A DNA stretch of 64,000 nt from Macrothele yani (Eukaryota > Arthropoda > Arachnida > Araneae > Macrothelidae): NCBI GenBank assembly GCA_039090855.1, contig CM076999.1, positions 119,225,072 through 119,289,071 of the forward strand, written 5' to 3'. Position 1 is the stretch's first letter, and every line of letters begins with the position of its first letter. Of the stretch, positions 38,270-50,111 are shown in pieces. The translations under genes and the position numbers were made by a program. Below the pieces are notes generated by a model. It worked only from the letters and a program-made list of their open reading frames with translations. It did no database searches and had not been told where the DNA came from.

Positions 38270-40580
38270 AATGCGTTACATACGTCCCTCTACTATAAAA
38301 TAACTTGGGAAGTATATCCTAAACACTCTTCATTTTCAAATATCCTTGACAAGTACACCTTACACGTCCTTCATTTTTAAATATCTTTGGCAGTACACTT
38401 TACACGTCTTTCATTTTCAAATATCCTTTGCAGTACACCTTACACGTCTTTCATTTTCAAATATCCTTGGCAATACACCTTACATGTCCTTCATTTTCAA
38501 ATATCCTTGGCAGTACACCTTACATGACCTTCATTTTCAAATAACCTGTGAAACCTGTGAAGCATACCTTACATGACCTTCATTTTCAAATAACCTGTGA
38601 AACCTGTGAAGCATACCTTACACTCCCTTGATTTTCAAATAACCTGCAGTACACCTTACACGTCCTTCATTTTCAAATAACCTCCTCTAAAGTATATCTT
38701 ACACATCCTTGATTTTCAAATAACCTTGTCAGTACACTTTACACGTCGTTCATTTTCAAATAACCTGTGAAGTATATCACACTCTCCTTCACTTTGAAAT
38801 AAGATCTGTAGTATATCTTACGCGTCCTTCTTTCCTCAAATAACATGTGAAGTATTTCATGCACGTTTTCCTATTAAGTGACCTCTAAAGTCTGACATGC
38901 ACGTCTCTCTTCGCGCAAAAAAATCTGTAAAGCATGTCATACAGATCTCTTTTGTTCAAGCATCCTGTGAAACATATCACACACGTTCTTCTTTAACTGA
39001 CTGACGTTTGAACTGTGATATCAAGTACTTCTTTATTTAAAATAACGTCCTGGATGTCTTGAACGTGTTTCTTTTCTTAAATAGCCTTCGAAGTACGCAT
39101 GATTTTTTTTTCATTTATATAACAAATGCCATGCCGTGAATGTCGGTCTTTGCTTAAACATGACACAAAGTACTTCTTTCCTGATATAACCTCTGTACCG
39201 TAGTGAGCATCCTTCTTTACTTAAATTTCTTAAAACTATGGCAAGCAAGTCTTTTCTTCTTTACAACCCTCATGTTATGAACCTCCTTCTTTGTTTACAT
39301 GACATACAAACTATGCCATCAGGTACTCTTTTTTTTAAATAACCTCTGTCATTTCTGAAAAGTCTTTCTTTTCATAAATATCCTGTAAATTATGACATGC
39401 AAGTCCATCCTTCAAATAAACTCTGTCGTGTTGTGAACATCCTTCTTTCCTTAAATGACTTATAAAGTATGACATCAAGAACTTTTTTTATATAACATCT
39501 GCTAAGTCTCTGTCATGAATATCTTTCTCTCCTTAGACTTGCAAATCCTTTCTTCAAATAATCTCTGCCATGTCGTGAACACCCTTCTCTGCTTAAATGT
39601 CTTATAAATTATGACGTGAAAGTCCTTTCTTCAAATTACCTCTGTCATATTGTGAACATCCTTCTTTGCTTACATGATCTATGAACTATGGCATCAAGTA
39701 CTCCTTTTTTGTAAATAACCTGTGTCATGTGGTGTAAGACCTATTTTGTTAAATGTCCTATAAACTATGACATGCAAGTCCTTTCTTCAAATAACCTCCG
39801 TCATGCAGTGAACGACCTTGTTTACTTGAAAGTCCTATAAAATATGGCATGCGAGTTCTTTCTCCAAATAACCTCTGTCGTGTTGTGAACATTCTTCTTT
39901 GCTCAGATGACTATGAATTCTGATAAGACCTTTCTTGAAATAACCTCTCTCAAGTCGTGAGCACTTGTTTCTTTCTTTAGATAACCTATAAACTGTGACG
40001 TGCTAGTCCTTTCTTCAAATCACGTCTGTCATGTTGTGAACGTCTTTTGCAAAAATATCCTACAAATTATGACATACAAGTCCTTTCTCCAAATAACTGT
40101 GTCATGTCGTGAACGTCTTGCTTTGCTTAGATGTCCTATAAACTGTTACATGCAAGTCCCTTCTTCAAATAACCTCTGACATATCGTGAAAGTCCTTCTT
40201 TGCTTAAATATTCAATCAAATATGACCTACAAGTCCTTTCTTCAAATAACCTCCGTCATATCGAAAACGTTCTTCTTTGCTTAAATATCCTATAAATCAT
40301 GACGTATAAGTCCTTTCTTGATATTAACTCTGTCATGTCATGAACGTCCTGCTTTGCTTGAATATCCTATAAACTATGACATGAAAGTCCTTTCTTCAAA
40401 TGACCTATGTCATGTCGTGACCGTCCTGCTTCGCTGAAATATCCTATAAACTATGACATACAAGTCCTTTCTTCAAATAACTCTGTGATATCGTGAACAT
40501 CCTGCTTTGCTTAAATATCCTGTGAACTATGACCTACAAGTACTTTGTTCAAATAGCCTATGTCATGCTCTGAAAGTCCC
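38270..40580. repeat. Degenerate satellite, about 40-bp then about 78-bp units
   Basis: From 38330 to about 38860, units of about 40 bp (CCTTCATTTTCAAATAACCT, then ACACCTTACACGTC) repeat with variation. From about 39000 to 40580 a longer related unit of about 77-80 bp repeats about 18-20 times (AAGTCCTTTCTTCAAATAAC, CTCTGTCATGTCGTGAACGT, CCTATAAACTATGACAT). Copies are diverged and indel-rich, so the array is old. It has no coding content. Confidence 0.88.
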
Positions 40581-40696
40581 GCTTTGCTCGTTGAATTCAG
40601 GAAGACCAATATCAAAGAAAATATAGTACTGAGCAATCTTTTCCCCGCACAATACTATTTGCATTATTTTCGATGAAATTTCTGAAGCAACTAGTT

Positions 40697-40968
40697 CCCG
40701 GAAATGTACAAAAATTGCTGGATAAATCTGTTATATGAAAGCACTGACTGACAACACAAAAATTGAAAGAGTTTGCGTAAGATTATCCTGTCAGGGTGAG
40801 GCACAAAAGTGTCCAATAAAAGAAAAATATTACCTTCACGTGACTTTTTTATGTGATCACCAGGAACTAATTTGATGTCTATGCTTTTTAACTCGTCGTA
40901 GGTAGAATAACTCAGAATTTTTCTGAGTTCCTCCTTCACTATATCCGTCAACATGGTGATGTACCTGT
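40697..40968 (-). CDS. Candidate exon of unknown gene (weak)
   Basis: Minus strand: GTGACAG|GTACATCACC then ATG at 40954, opening MLTDIVKEELRKILSYSTYD, ELKSIDIKLVPGDHIKKSRE, followed near 40830 by GAAG|GTAATA, a good splice-donor context. The first about 40 residues have balanced, charged, protein-like composition unlike the surrounding satellite, and the frame then becomes low-quality after the donor. It matches no transposon family I know and could be one coding exon of a host gene. I cannot name it, and it may be a chance frame. Confidence 0.3.
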
Positions 40969-41303
40969 CACGAGAATAGAATAAATTAAGTATTCACAGT
41001 AATATATAACAACGATAATAAGAATGATTATGTTAAAAGTTGGTCAAGAGAAAAAGCATGTCGAGAAGGAGTAAAATGGAAGTTACAGATAGTTTTTGAT
41101 TAAAAACAAGACGAAAACGCACGTTGGCAGAGAATATTGTAGCAAAAAAGACTTCGAATAGACGTGCACTGAAAATATGAAATATATGATTCCCAACAGA
41201 TTCCACATCTGTGAGACAGTTGGTCAAGCATCCCCGAGTGCTACATTCCCCAACAGCTCACATTGTCCATTAAATTATTGTCTCGGAAATGCCTGTATAT
41301 ATA

Positions 41304-42666
41304 CACAGGGGCTGTCCAAAATAATGGAAACACCTCGCTGAAAACAGTGACTTTGATATGTGCTGCTTTTTGAGTAAAACGAACATGTAGCTACAATTTT
41401 TTTTGTAAAAAAGTGTTGCTTATAGTCGCAAGGGTCTGTGTGATTGCATTGTAAATTGGTGTTTGCATAATTTCGTTCCAGGTGAAGGCACAATGAGTGA
41501 CCTGTCGGAGTTCCAAAGCGGGCAGATTGTGGTAGCCCGTCTGGTTGGTGCGTCGGTAACCACAGTTGCACAGTTATTGGGATATCGAGAGGTACTGTGT
41601 CGAAGGTCATGACAGCATACAATGTTCACGGCAACAACATCATCTGCCAGACACAACTGTGGAAGGAATTCCAAACTAACTGCGAGAGACAGGAGGACAT
41701 TAAAGAGGGTTGTGACCGCAAGGAGGAAGACCACAGCGACGAAACTGACTGCTCAGCTTAATGCACATCTCCAAAAACCAGTGTCGACCCATACTGTGCG
41801 AAGCGAATTGCATAAGCACAATATTTACATCAGAGCTGCGATTGCAAAACCCCTGGTGTCACAGATGAATATTAAACGGAGACTACAGTGGTGCCAGGAA
41901 CATAAAACGTGGACTGCGGATCGCTGGAAACATGTCTTGTTTTCAGATGAATCAGGTTTCTTACTATTCTCCACCACAGGACCTGTTTACGTGTATAGAA
42001 CCCTCGCAGAAGCCTACAACCCAGAATTCCTTTTTCCTACAGTGAAGCATGGGGGCGGTTCCATAATGGTTTAGGCCATGATCTCGTGGTTTGCAGCCGG
42101 TCCCATTATCGCCTTACACGGATGGATCACTAGCGGTGACTATGTCACTCTTTTGGCCGACCATATGCATTCAATGGCGCAGACATTGTTTCCGTCAGGG
42201 GATTGCACCTTTCAAGATGATAATGCCCCGATTCACAGAAGTCGAACTGTTCAATCATGGTTTGAGGAGCATGAGGATGAAGTTGCACACCTTCCCTGAT
42301 CTGCACAATCACCGGACTTAAACATGATTGAGCTCCTGTGGTCTGTATTATAAAACAGAGTGCGATCCCGTTATCCTCATTCGGCGTCTCTCAAGGAATT
42401 GGAACAGTTTCTGCAGAAAGAATGGTACAACATGCCACTTATAACCATCCAGCACTTATGTACGTCCATGGGCGAATATGATAAGAACTGCTGCGTAAAA
42501 GCCCGAAGCTTTGAATGATGTAACTGCGGCTAGAACTAACCCTATATGTATACGTCCATTCCAAGGAGGATTCAAGCAGCTTTAAATGTCAAGGGTGCTC
42601 CCACACCATATTAGGTGCGTAACTTCTATTGTTTCAAAGTGTTTCCATTATTTTGGACAACCCTTG
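41304..42666 (+). mobile_element. Tc1-like transposon
   Basis: Terminal repeats GTCCAAAATAATGGAAACAC at about 41312-41331 and inverted at about 42639-42658, with outer ends CACAGGGGCT and CAAGGGTT, and TA at 41302-41303 and 42667-42668. Length 1363 bp. Confidence 0.9.
41493..42518 (+). pseudogene. Tc1-like transposase (stops and frameshifts)
   Basis: ATG at 41493 (MSDLSEFQSGQIVVARLVGA) with a short out-of-frame segment at about 41580-41635. The core then continues: KLTARDRRTLKRVVTARRKT (linker/HTH), WKHVLFSDESGFLLFSTTGP (first Asp), GGSIMV followed by TAG at 42072-42074 where Trp is expected, CTFQDDNAPIHRSRTVQSWF (second Asp) and SPDLNMIELLWSVL (catalytic Glu), with stops before and after this last box. 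It ends at 42518. The full DD34E triad is still visible. Probably decayed recently, as most of the core stays in one frame. Confidence 0.88.
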
Positions 42667-42692
42667 TATATATATATATATATATATATATA

Positions 42693-43908
42693 CAGTCCAG
42701 TCACATTGTCGTGACCACCTCCATATGTGACCAACAGCGCGTAGCCAATGAAAGAAGGCACGTGTCGTCAGCTGGCTTAGAGAGTATATAAGGTGTGCTG
42801 CAGGCATACTGAAACCAGATCACTCGTTGCTGTCATGGATAAAAAAAGCGATCATCAGATTTGCAAAAAAGGGAGGATTATAAACTTCCGGGCCAAGGAT
42901 TGCAGAATTTCTGAAACAGCGCAGTTTGTGAACTTTTCGCGTGCAGCTGTGGTCAAAGTGTGTGGTGATTAGAGAAATGGCACCATTGCAAATACCTGAC
43001 GTGGAAACTGCGGAGCTCCACGTGCCATTGATGTGAGAGGTGAACGTCGTCTTCGAAGGTGCGTGAGGGCCGATCGACACACTACAGTGGAGCAACTCAC
43101 TGGCCGAACGAACCAGGGGCTACCGGAAGTGTATCTAAAACGACAGTTCAGCGAACCCTGCTGCGGATGGGTCTCCGATGCAAACGAATGGTCACTGCAC
43201 CAATGCTAATGAAGGTACATCGGCACAAAAGGCTTACACTTGCACTGCAATATCGGAATCGGACCTCCGCTGATTGGCAAAGGATTGCTTTCTCCGATGA
43301 CTCACATTTTCTGATTCATTGAACGGATGGATGTTGGCGTATAAGGCGAGAATCATTGGAGAACAAACACCCTACAATCATTGCTGGAAGAACACAAGCT
43401 GGTGGGGGCAGCGTTATGGTCTGGGGAATGTGTTCGTGGCATTCTCTGGGTCTACTCATACCTGTGGAACGCACTATGGACCGAATTTGTTATGAATCCA
43501 TCCTTGCAGACCACGTACACCCATGCATGCTCATTTTCTTCCCTGTGGCAGATGGGATCTTCCAGAACGACAGTGAGACGTGTCACACTTCTAAAAATGT
43601 CCTAGAGTGGTTGGAAGACCACTATGAAGACTTCAAAGTACTTCCTTGGCCCCCTAACTCCCCAGACGTAAACCGAATTGAGCATCTGTGGGACCACCTC
43701 GATTGTGTTGTTCGCTTTACGGATCCTTCATCATGCACCCTCCAGCAGCTGTCAGATGCACTGCAGTCAGCATGGTTCCACATACCTGTGAACACCTTCG
43801 AGCATCTTATTGAGTCAATCCTCCCAGCCCGTCTAGCTGCTGTCCGCGCTGCACACGGTGATCACTATGGGTATTAGCTGGAGGTCACAATAATGTGACT
43901 ATACCGTG
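42693..43908 (+). mobile_element. Tc1-like transposon (family with a copy at 56409)
   Basis: The ends CAGTCCAGTCACATTGTCGT and, inverted, CACGGTATAGTCACATTATT are bordered by TA at 42691-42692 and 43909-43910. It lies against a (TA)n run. The 5' leader (CGCGTAGCCAATGAAAGAAG, then a GTATATAAGG TATA box at about 42784-42792) is shared with the 56409 copy, suggesting a family promoter. Confidence 0.9.
42835..43877 (+). pseudogene. Tc1-like transposase (broken)
   Basis: ATG at 42835 (MDKKSDHQICKKGRIINFRA, KDCRISETAQFVNFSRAAVV) with stops soon after. A frame from about 43059 carries GATGSVSKTTVQRTLLRMGL and RIAFSDDSHFLIH (first Asp; the usual DES is DDS). The frame from 43356 carries GGGSVMVWGMCSWHSLG, GIFQNDSETCHTSKNVLEW (second Asp in QND) and NSPDVNRIEHLWDHL (Glu), ending HGDHYGY at 43877. 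At least four disruptions. Confidence 0.86.
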
Positions 43909-43925
43909 TATACTGTATATACATA

Positions 43926-44164
43926 CACTGGCGGAAAGTGAAAAAAGAACAGCAAGAAAGAGACGTCTGATACCAACGAAATTTATACAGCATAATAACG
44001 GAATACAGAGGATAACGTGATCAAAACATTATGGCAAAATACAGCTGTATTTGCTGGTAAACTGAAAAATCACATTTCCATGTAACATGGTTAGTACGAG
44101 GTTGAACCGCCATGAACTGCGTCACACTGTGCAATTCTGGCATGGAGTCTGTCGTACAGATGTT
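43926..44164 (-). mobile_element. Terminal fragment of the Tc1 family at 12071
   Basis: 239 bp nearly identical to 12071-12309 (CACTGGCGGAAAGTGAAAAA; MSASFW... region non-coding on the plus strand), bordered by TA at 43924-43925. It is cut at 44164/44165 by a 5'-truncated RTE insertion. Confidence 0.85.
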
Positions 44165-46477
44165 CCTTCGTTTTGCTGAAGACGTAGTAATTTTTGCAAC
44201 TACACCATCAGAGCTGCAGGGTGTGATCCAGAAACTTGCTGACAAAAGGAAAGGAGTGGGATTAAAATTGAACTTTCAGAAGACAAAATTAAAGTACAAT
44301 GCTTTTACAAGGAATGAAGATTTATCGATTGATGGGGAAAAGCTGGAGATAACCGATGCCTACATTTATTTTGAACAGCAGATATCAAGTGATTGTCACA
44401 TTGATGAATAAATTAATCGGCGTATAAAACTTGCATGGAGAGCTTTTGGAAGAAAGAGTATAATTTGCAAGAGCAATATGCCACTACCCAGCAAAAACAC
44501 AAGTGCTGGGAAACTGCTGGCCACCAGCTGGCAGTGATGGGTCACTGCTCGCTGAAATATGCCGCTCACGTCCCGGTAGCGGTCCGTTAGTGGCAGCACT
44601 ATCAGTTGGCGAGCCATTCATGTTCCTGCAGCATCGCCGTGAATTGTGGGCCTCCAAGCGAGTGCCACTAGTGGCCCGTTGCTGGCAACCGATGCAACCC
44701 CAACAGAAGGTGGAAGCAACGGGACTGCGCATGCGCAGAAGCAACACTTGCTGTGCATCTCATGATACCAGTTAGTTGAAGACGTCGCTATCGTCATCGT
44801 GCTATTTTAGTGGATGTTAAGAAAAAAAAAGCCATATGTAGAGAAACGAATTAATTTCCTAATGAAATTCCACGTCGACGAAAATATCAGATTAAGCCAT
44901 TAAATACACCCACTCCATTCCCATGGATAACAATTCATGGTATGGTATGTGTGAATTACAAGAAATAATTTGAAACCGCTTGAAACAAATGTCCTGGAAA
45001 AACATTAAAAAACGTTTGTTGGGGGAAAAAAGTATTATATGCGTACAAAATTTATTAATTATTTGAAAGAAAAAAAAAGCAACGCTATGTGGATACAATG
45101 TACTCATCCATGGGTTGAATACACAAGACTGGGAAGAATTCGCTTCTAAAAATAACGAGAAGTAAAATAAAATATATTTCCTCTTTAAAACAAATGTAGC
45201 TTCGGACAACGGAAAGGAAAGATACAACGTTAAAAGTGTAACAGAATGTGACATGAACCCGGGTAAATATATATTAATTCAACAATCGCCTTTCAAGACG
45301 AAAAGGATAGTACAAAACTTTGGAAAGCGACTTTGAGTTGGTACACTCCTTGAAAATGAGTGAAGTTCCCTTAAGGTAAAAAAAAACTATCGTTACGTTA
45401 AAAAAATTAATTTATGAATTATATGAAACTGACTTTTATGAAAAATGCCTCGCAATATTATAAAATGAAAGAGAGAACCATTCGATTACGCTTTCCGCAC
45501 GAAAGAGACAGCTTCAAGCACACGCTCGTGCGTGGCAAATTAGTCCGGTCGGTCTCCCTTCTCATGCTGACAGCGCTGGTTCGTTTCCACTCAGATCCAA
45601 ACGGGTGTTTTTCCGGTTTGATGAGAAAATTTTCCCAGCGCAGTGCTGTAATTAAGAAGTTTCGTAAGGAGAAAAAAATGTAGTTGTAGCTTTAGGAAAC
45701 GGTAGCTTTAGTAGTTGTAACTTTAGGAAATTATTTTTTTTATCATGGCTACTACTGGGAAATTGGCGGACAAAATTCGGCAAGCCATCAGTTAGGTCAC
45801 GTGGTTACCGGCTACCACGTGACGTATATGATGGCTAACTGATGGCCCTGTTGTGGCATATGACAACTGATGGGGTACCAACTGTTGGCCAGCTGTTGGC
45901 CTTAACTGCTGGCCCTTCTGTTGGCCGCTGTGACATTTTATTGTCGGTTCGGCAGCGGGAACGTAGTGCTAGACCATTTCTGGCAGTGCTGGCCCAGCAA
46001 GAATGTTTTTGCTGGGTTTGTCTTAAAAGAAAAGTGTTTGATCAATGCATCTTTCCAGTGCTTACACATGGTGCAGAGAAGTGGACCTTAACTAAAAGAG
46101 ACATACAAAGACTGCAGACAACTCAAAGAATCATAGAGAGGTGCATGCTTGGCGTAACCAGGAGAGATAAGAAGAGGAACTCGTGGATCAGAAGAATGAC
46201 AAGAGTGGAAGACATCATGATCAGAGTAAAATCCCTGAAATTGCAATGGGCTGGACATGTTGCTAGAATGACAGAGCATCAACGGACAGCCGAAAGTTTA
46301 GACTGGATTCCAAGGGACAGGAAAAGGCCCAGAAGAAGACCACATGGAAGATGGATGGATGAAATTCGAAAGTATGCGGTAGTAACATAGAGGAGACTGG
46401 CACAAGACAGACCGTTGTGGGAGAAACTTGGGAAGACCTGCGTCCAGTAGTGGATTGATAATGGTTGGCAATGATGG
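44165..46477 (+). mobile_element. RTE copy 2, 5'-truncated, split by a DNA transposon
   Basis: It begins at the FADD region and ends with GGTTGGCAATGATGG, homologous to the 3' end of the RTE at 29579. Coding remains are at 44165-44486 (LRFAEDVVIFATTPSELQG: the second catalytic Asp position reads AED; then LEITDAYIYFEQQISSD) and 46017-46470 (LKRKVFDQCIFPVLTHGAEK, RRDKKRNSWIRRMTRVEDIM, RPHGRWMDEIRKYA). They are separated by the 1.53-kb insert. Confidence 0.9.
44487..46016. mobile_element. Non-autonomous DNA transposon (1.53 kb), unclassified
   Basis: Inserted between NMPL and CLKRK of the RTE ORF, so the boundaries are exact. Ends: CCCAGCAAAAACACAAGTGC on the left and, inverted, CCCAGCAAAAACATTCTTGC on the right. 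It is probably bordered by TA on the left (44485-44486), with TT on the right. Subterminal regions are full of CTGGCC/TTGGCC motifs (45845-45990). It contains a hairpin GTCACGTGGT-N8-ACCACGTGAC at 45796-45823. No transposase was recognised. Confidence 0.78.
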
Positions 46478-46497
46478 TTATATAAATGTATATATAA

Positions 46498-47883
46498 AGT
46501 GTGTCCCAAAATGGTAGAGCCACAGGAGAAAGTGAATAAATAACAAAATATAATTCAATCAAGTGATTGTACAGGAGTGCATATAAGTATCATGCAGTGA
46601 GAAATATGTGTGCGCGAAGATAAAAGTGACATATCAAAACTTGTACCTGTTTGAGGGTTCCAAACAAATACGTTGAACTGGGGACTGTTCCCAAAAGGTA
46701 TAACCCCTGTCACAAAGGTGTGTCAAACCAGATTTTTAATGCCCAATAAAACTTCCATTTTGCTGGATGACTCAAAAACGCGTTTCGTCATGGAGTTCAC
46801 TAGTTTCTGACACTGCTGTAGGGAAATATCGTCCCAAGCTTTCAAAATTGCACGTTGAAGGTCCGTAACACTGTTGAATTGCATCCCATGTGCATACAGC
46901 TTACGTGCGACAGCTGCCCACATGTTATAGTATTCAGATCTGGAGAACATGGAGGCCAATCCATGACAGAAATTATATTGGCAAAAAACCACTCCCAGGT
47001 CAAGGTCGCTGAGTGAGGTAGTGCATTATCCTGTTTCTGTGTATTTAATGATTCAAAATACGGCACGAGATGCTCATTCACCAGATGCTGGTAGTTAACA
47101 TCTCTCAAGTGTCCAGTTCGAACTGCTAATGGTGTTTTGCCGCGTCCACTGAATGCCCCCTAGACGGTTATACATCCACCAATTTGTTGGCGCTTGGAGT
47201 AAATTTACTTCTCCCTTTCGAAGGTCGTGCCAATAATATTTCCACCCGTCCGGACCATCCAAATAAAACTTCTTTTTATCAGTCGAAGTAACTTTATGCC
47301 ATTTTTGAGTCTATGACAAATGGTATTCAGCCCAGTTACCTCTTTTCTGTTTATGTGTTTCAGTTGTCTTAGGGCGGCACCGCATTTTTCGATGGCAGAT
47401 GAATGGACACTCCTTTAGTATACGATATACTGTCGATTTCGATACGTTTATGTCCACAACAGACGAGACTTGTCTGATACTGGATGTTCAGTTACTCATG
47501 CAACGCGTAATCAACCTTCTCTGACGTTAAGTCAAAACTGAAGGACGGCCAGTTGATTTCCTGATGCCGTAGAATCCATTTGATGTCAAATAATGTGCAA
47601 ATGGGAACGATTAATACACCTTGCAGTACCTCGAATGGACAGTTTATTCCGGTAGAATGCATCAATTTTCCGTTGCTCGGGCGCCGTCAATGACTTTCCA
47701 CTGCCCATGTCGCTTAAACTTTCGGTTGCCGTTAACGAACTCCAACTACGCCGTTCTAACGTACTGAAATGATTGGCATTTCTTGTGCATGCAGACCCGC
47801 AGCAACAATCTGCTGCGTAGCTGCGGTAACATTTGCATTACACGACGGTATGCACGAGTGGTTCTATCTTTTTGGGACACGCA
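46498..47883 (-). mobile_element. Tc3-like transposon
   Basis: The ends share GTGTCCCAAAA followed by GATAGA/GGTAGA-CCAC in inverted orientation at about 46500-46525 and 47855-47882. Length about 1.39 kb; transposase on the minus strand. Confidence 0.8.
46732..47708 (-). pseudogene. Tc3-like transposase (broken)
   Basis: The minus-strand start near 47708 gives MGSGKSLTAPEQRKIDAFYR, RNKLSIRGTARCINRS (HTH). The second DNA-binding region follows (VDINVSKSTVYRILKECPFI). The core has KWHKVTSTDKKKFYLDGPDG and WKYYWHDLRKGE, the typical Tc3 signature, with the first Asp in DGPDG. Then GRGKTPLAVRTGHLRDVNYQ, NTQKQDNALPHSA (second Asp) and PCSPDLNTI, where the Glu of the D,D,E triad falls in a shifted frame. 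The C-terminus is at about 46732 (SMTKRVFESSSKMEVLLGIK). Multiple stops and frameshifts. Confidence 0.82.
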
Positions 47884-48057
47884 TCTCTAACGTCAATATC
47901 TTTATGATTCTCATACTGATTTATTCATATGACATTTACAACCATTTTCCATGTACAACACCGCAACATCTATTTAAAATGCCTATCTCTGTAATATTGT
48001 CTGATTTCAACCACTGGGTCCGAAACTTCACAGCCATTTTAGTCGCTCTATCATTTC

Positions 48058-48062
<5 letters not shown>

Positions 48063-48108
<46 letters not shown>
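48063..48108. repeat. (CA)n microsatellite
   Basis: About 23 uninterrupted CA units. Confidence 0.97.
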
Positions 48109-48110
<2 letters not shown>

Positions 48111-48124
48111 CATTTTTACTGAGA

Positions 48125-48860
48125 AAAAGCAATGCATGTCCAATAGCAGCGTTAAACAGTGTCACAATGGGCACAATGAACTCGTTTTGGCACCCTGAGG
48201 CATTCATGTTGCCTTGACAAACAAACAGTACAATGAAGTACGGCTATTAAAACACACTCCTGCCCATACCAGAGCTGACTGCAGCTGGCAAGGGTGGACG
48301 GACTGCACATAGTGTGGTTGCATTCGAGTGCGAAATCTCCTCCGCATGTGTCCTCGTCGAGTATGAGGATAAAGAACGGAAAGGGATTCGTCTGTGAAAA
48401 GTACATAACGACACTCTGTATTCCATGGAATGTACTATCGGACCCAGGTACATCTTTAACGACGGTGAGATGATGTCAATGTTTTACATCTCAGCGGCAT
48501 CCTTGCTCTGAGTGCTGCATACTCGTAAAGACGATTTCGTGCGGTTTAAGTACATACTGTGACACCAGAAGCAGATCGAAGCAATTCCAAGAATTGGCTA
48601 CTGGTGATGCCCAGGATTTCTCCGAACACTTACTGTCAGGTTGCAATCTTGCCTCCTGGTTTTTATCATGTGGCGACCATTCTTTCGTCGATCTGCAACA
48701 TTTCCATGCCGTAGAAATCTTGTGTTAGCCGACTTACGACACTTTGCGAAACTTTTAAAGGGGCAACCACATCGATCTGCTGTACACCTGCCTGTAACCT
48801 GCCAATAGCCCTAGTTCTGTTGTCAAAGATTTATCTTCTGGACATCATTTCAGGCTAAAT
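48125..48860 (-). pseudogene. Tc1-like transposase relic
   Basis: Minus-strand fragments in shifting frames: RAIGRLQAGVQQIDVVAPLK, VSQSVVSRLTQDFYGMEML (HTH), RNRLYEYAALRARMPLR, VLFTDESLSVLYPHTRRGHM (first Asp), and LVWAGVCFNSRTSLYCLFVK. The C-terminal catalytic part is missing at the CA microsatellite side. No terminal repeat was identified with confidence. Old and inactive. Confidence 0.7.
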
Positions 48861-49229
48861 CTACACAAAAAGCAAAATATTCAGCAAACTTATAGACCAA
48901 GCCTTGAAACGACCTGTTTTCCACTTCTCCCTGGGTACTTTTATAGGAGTTTGCATGGCCCGTGCTGTGTTCTCATAATGCTAATTAACCTATCACGTGG
49001 CTACCCACGCTAGTAACCGAACTCCAATTGTCGATAAATTTGCATATCACATCGTTTTCTCTTTGAAACCGCAATTTCCGTAACTTTTAGTGACCAGTTG
49101 ATACACTCATGCTCATAAAAAACAAAACACCTGAAAGGAGTCGAGCTAACATTTTGATTTTACAGGATATGTTTACTAGGAAATGCAGAGCAAATGATTA
49201 CCATCTCGGTGTCATATGTGCCAATTACG

Positions 49230-49905
49230 TCGATGTATAGTCGGTGTAGCCACTTCTGGCTTGTATCACCCTCTGTACGCGCTGAGGCAACGAATCAAAT
49301 AATGTGGGCATGGTGCCCTGATGATTAGCCATCCATGCTATATTGACCCGCGTCTAAAGTTCATGAAGAGTTGCTGGCGGACGGTCGTACCGCTGCACCT
49401 GTCGTTTTAGTATGTCAGAGATTCATCAAGAGTTAGTGGCGGACGGTGGTACCGCTGCACCTGTTGTTTGAGCATGTCCCACAGATTCATTAAGAGTAAG
49501 TGGCGGACAGTCGTACCGCTCCAACCGCCGTTTGAGCATTTCCCAGAGATCTCCTATGGGTGATAAATCCGGCAATCCAGCCTACCACGGAATAACTGGA
49601 ACGTGATTATCTCTGAAAAAGACACGTTTTGTCCCTGTAACATGTGGTATGGCACTGTCCTTCCGCCACTACCTGCGTACCTCTGGGTTGTGTCCTTCAC
49701 AAACCATTGGCGTCAACATCGTCCGATTGCCGCGTCGCTCCGACCCAAATACCTGGCGATACGACGATTTGACCAACCGGCCTCTTTCAGACTAATTATA
49801 CGCCCTCTCTCAGACTAATTATACGCCCTCTCTCAGACTAATTACACGCCCTTTCTCAAACTCGCTCAATTTCTCGTATTGTGCACGGATCCGACGTCGA
49901 GGCAT
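49230..49905 (-). pseudogene. Tc1-like transposase with internal tandem triplications
   Basis: The minus-strand start at 49905 (MPRRRIRAQYEKLSEFEKGR) leads to a 23-bp segment (CAGACTAATTATACGCCCTC on the plus strand) present three times at 49788, 49811 and 49834. This shifts the frame before LKEAGWSNRRIARYLGRSDA. The centre of the gene is lost. The C-terminal part starts LPDLSPIGDLWEMLKRRLER (Glu position reads Gly) and contains a 62-64-bp segment in three tandem copies at 49360, 49422 and 49486. The end is MPTLFDSLPQRVQRVIQARS. Confidence 0.75.
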
Positions 49906-50111
49906 CCCCACAGTCTTTGGAGGTTAATACAACGGCAATGGGCTGTCAAAATTGCTCCTACGTGCGAGCTTTGCTCTTGACATACCCTGCTCAAAGCGCA
50001 GTTCTTATCCGCTATGGCGGGCTACTATTTAGACATTGGTCGTTATTTTTTAATCATTTGCATATTCGGCCCTGAGGTGACTGCGGAGTTTCATCGTAAT
50101 CGAACGACTTT

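Noticed and set aside
45414..45683. Open frame inside the 1.5-kb DNA element
   Set aside because: No start context, no motif, AT-biased; not enough to call a gene.
47769..48122. Open frame ending in His-Thr repeats
   Set aside because: Created by reading through the (CA)n microsatellite.
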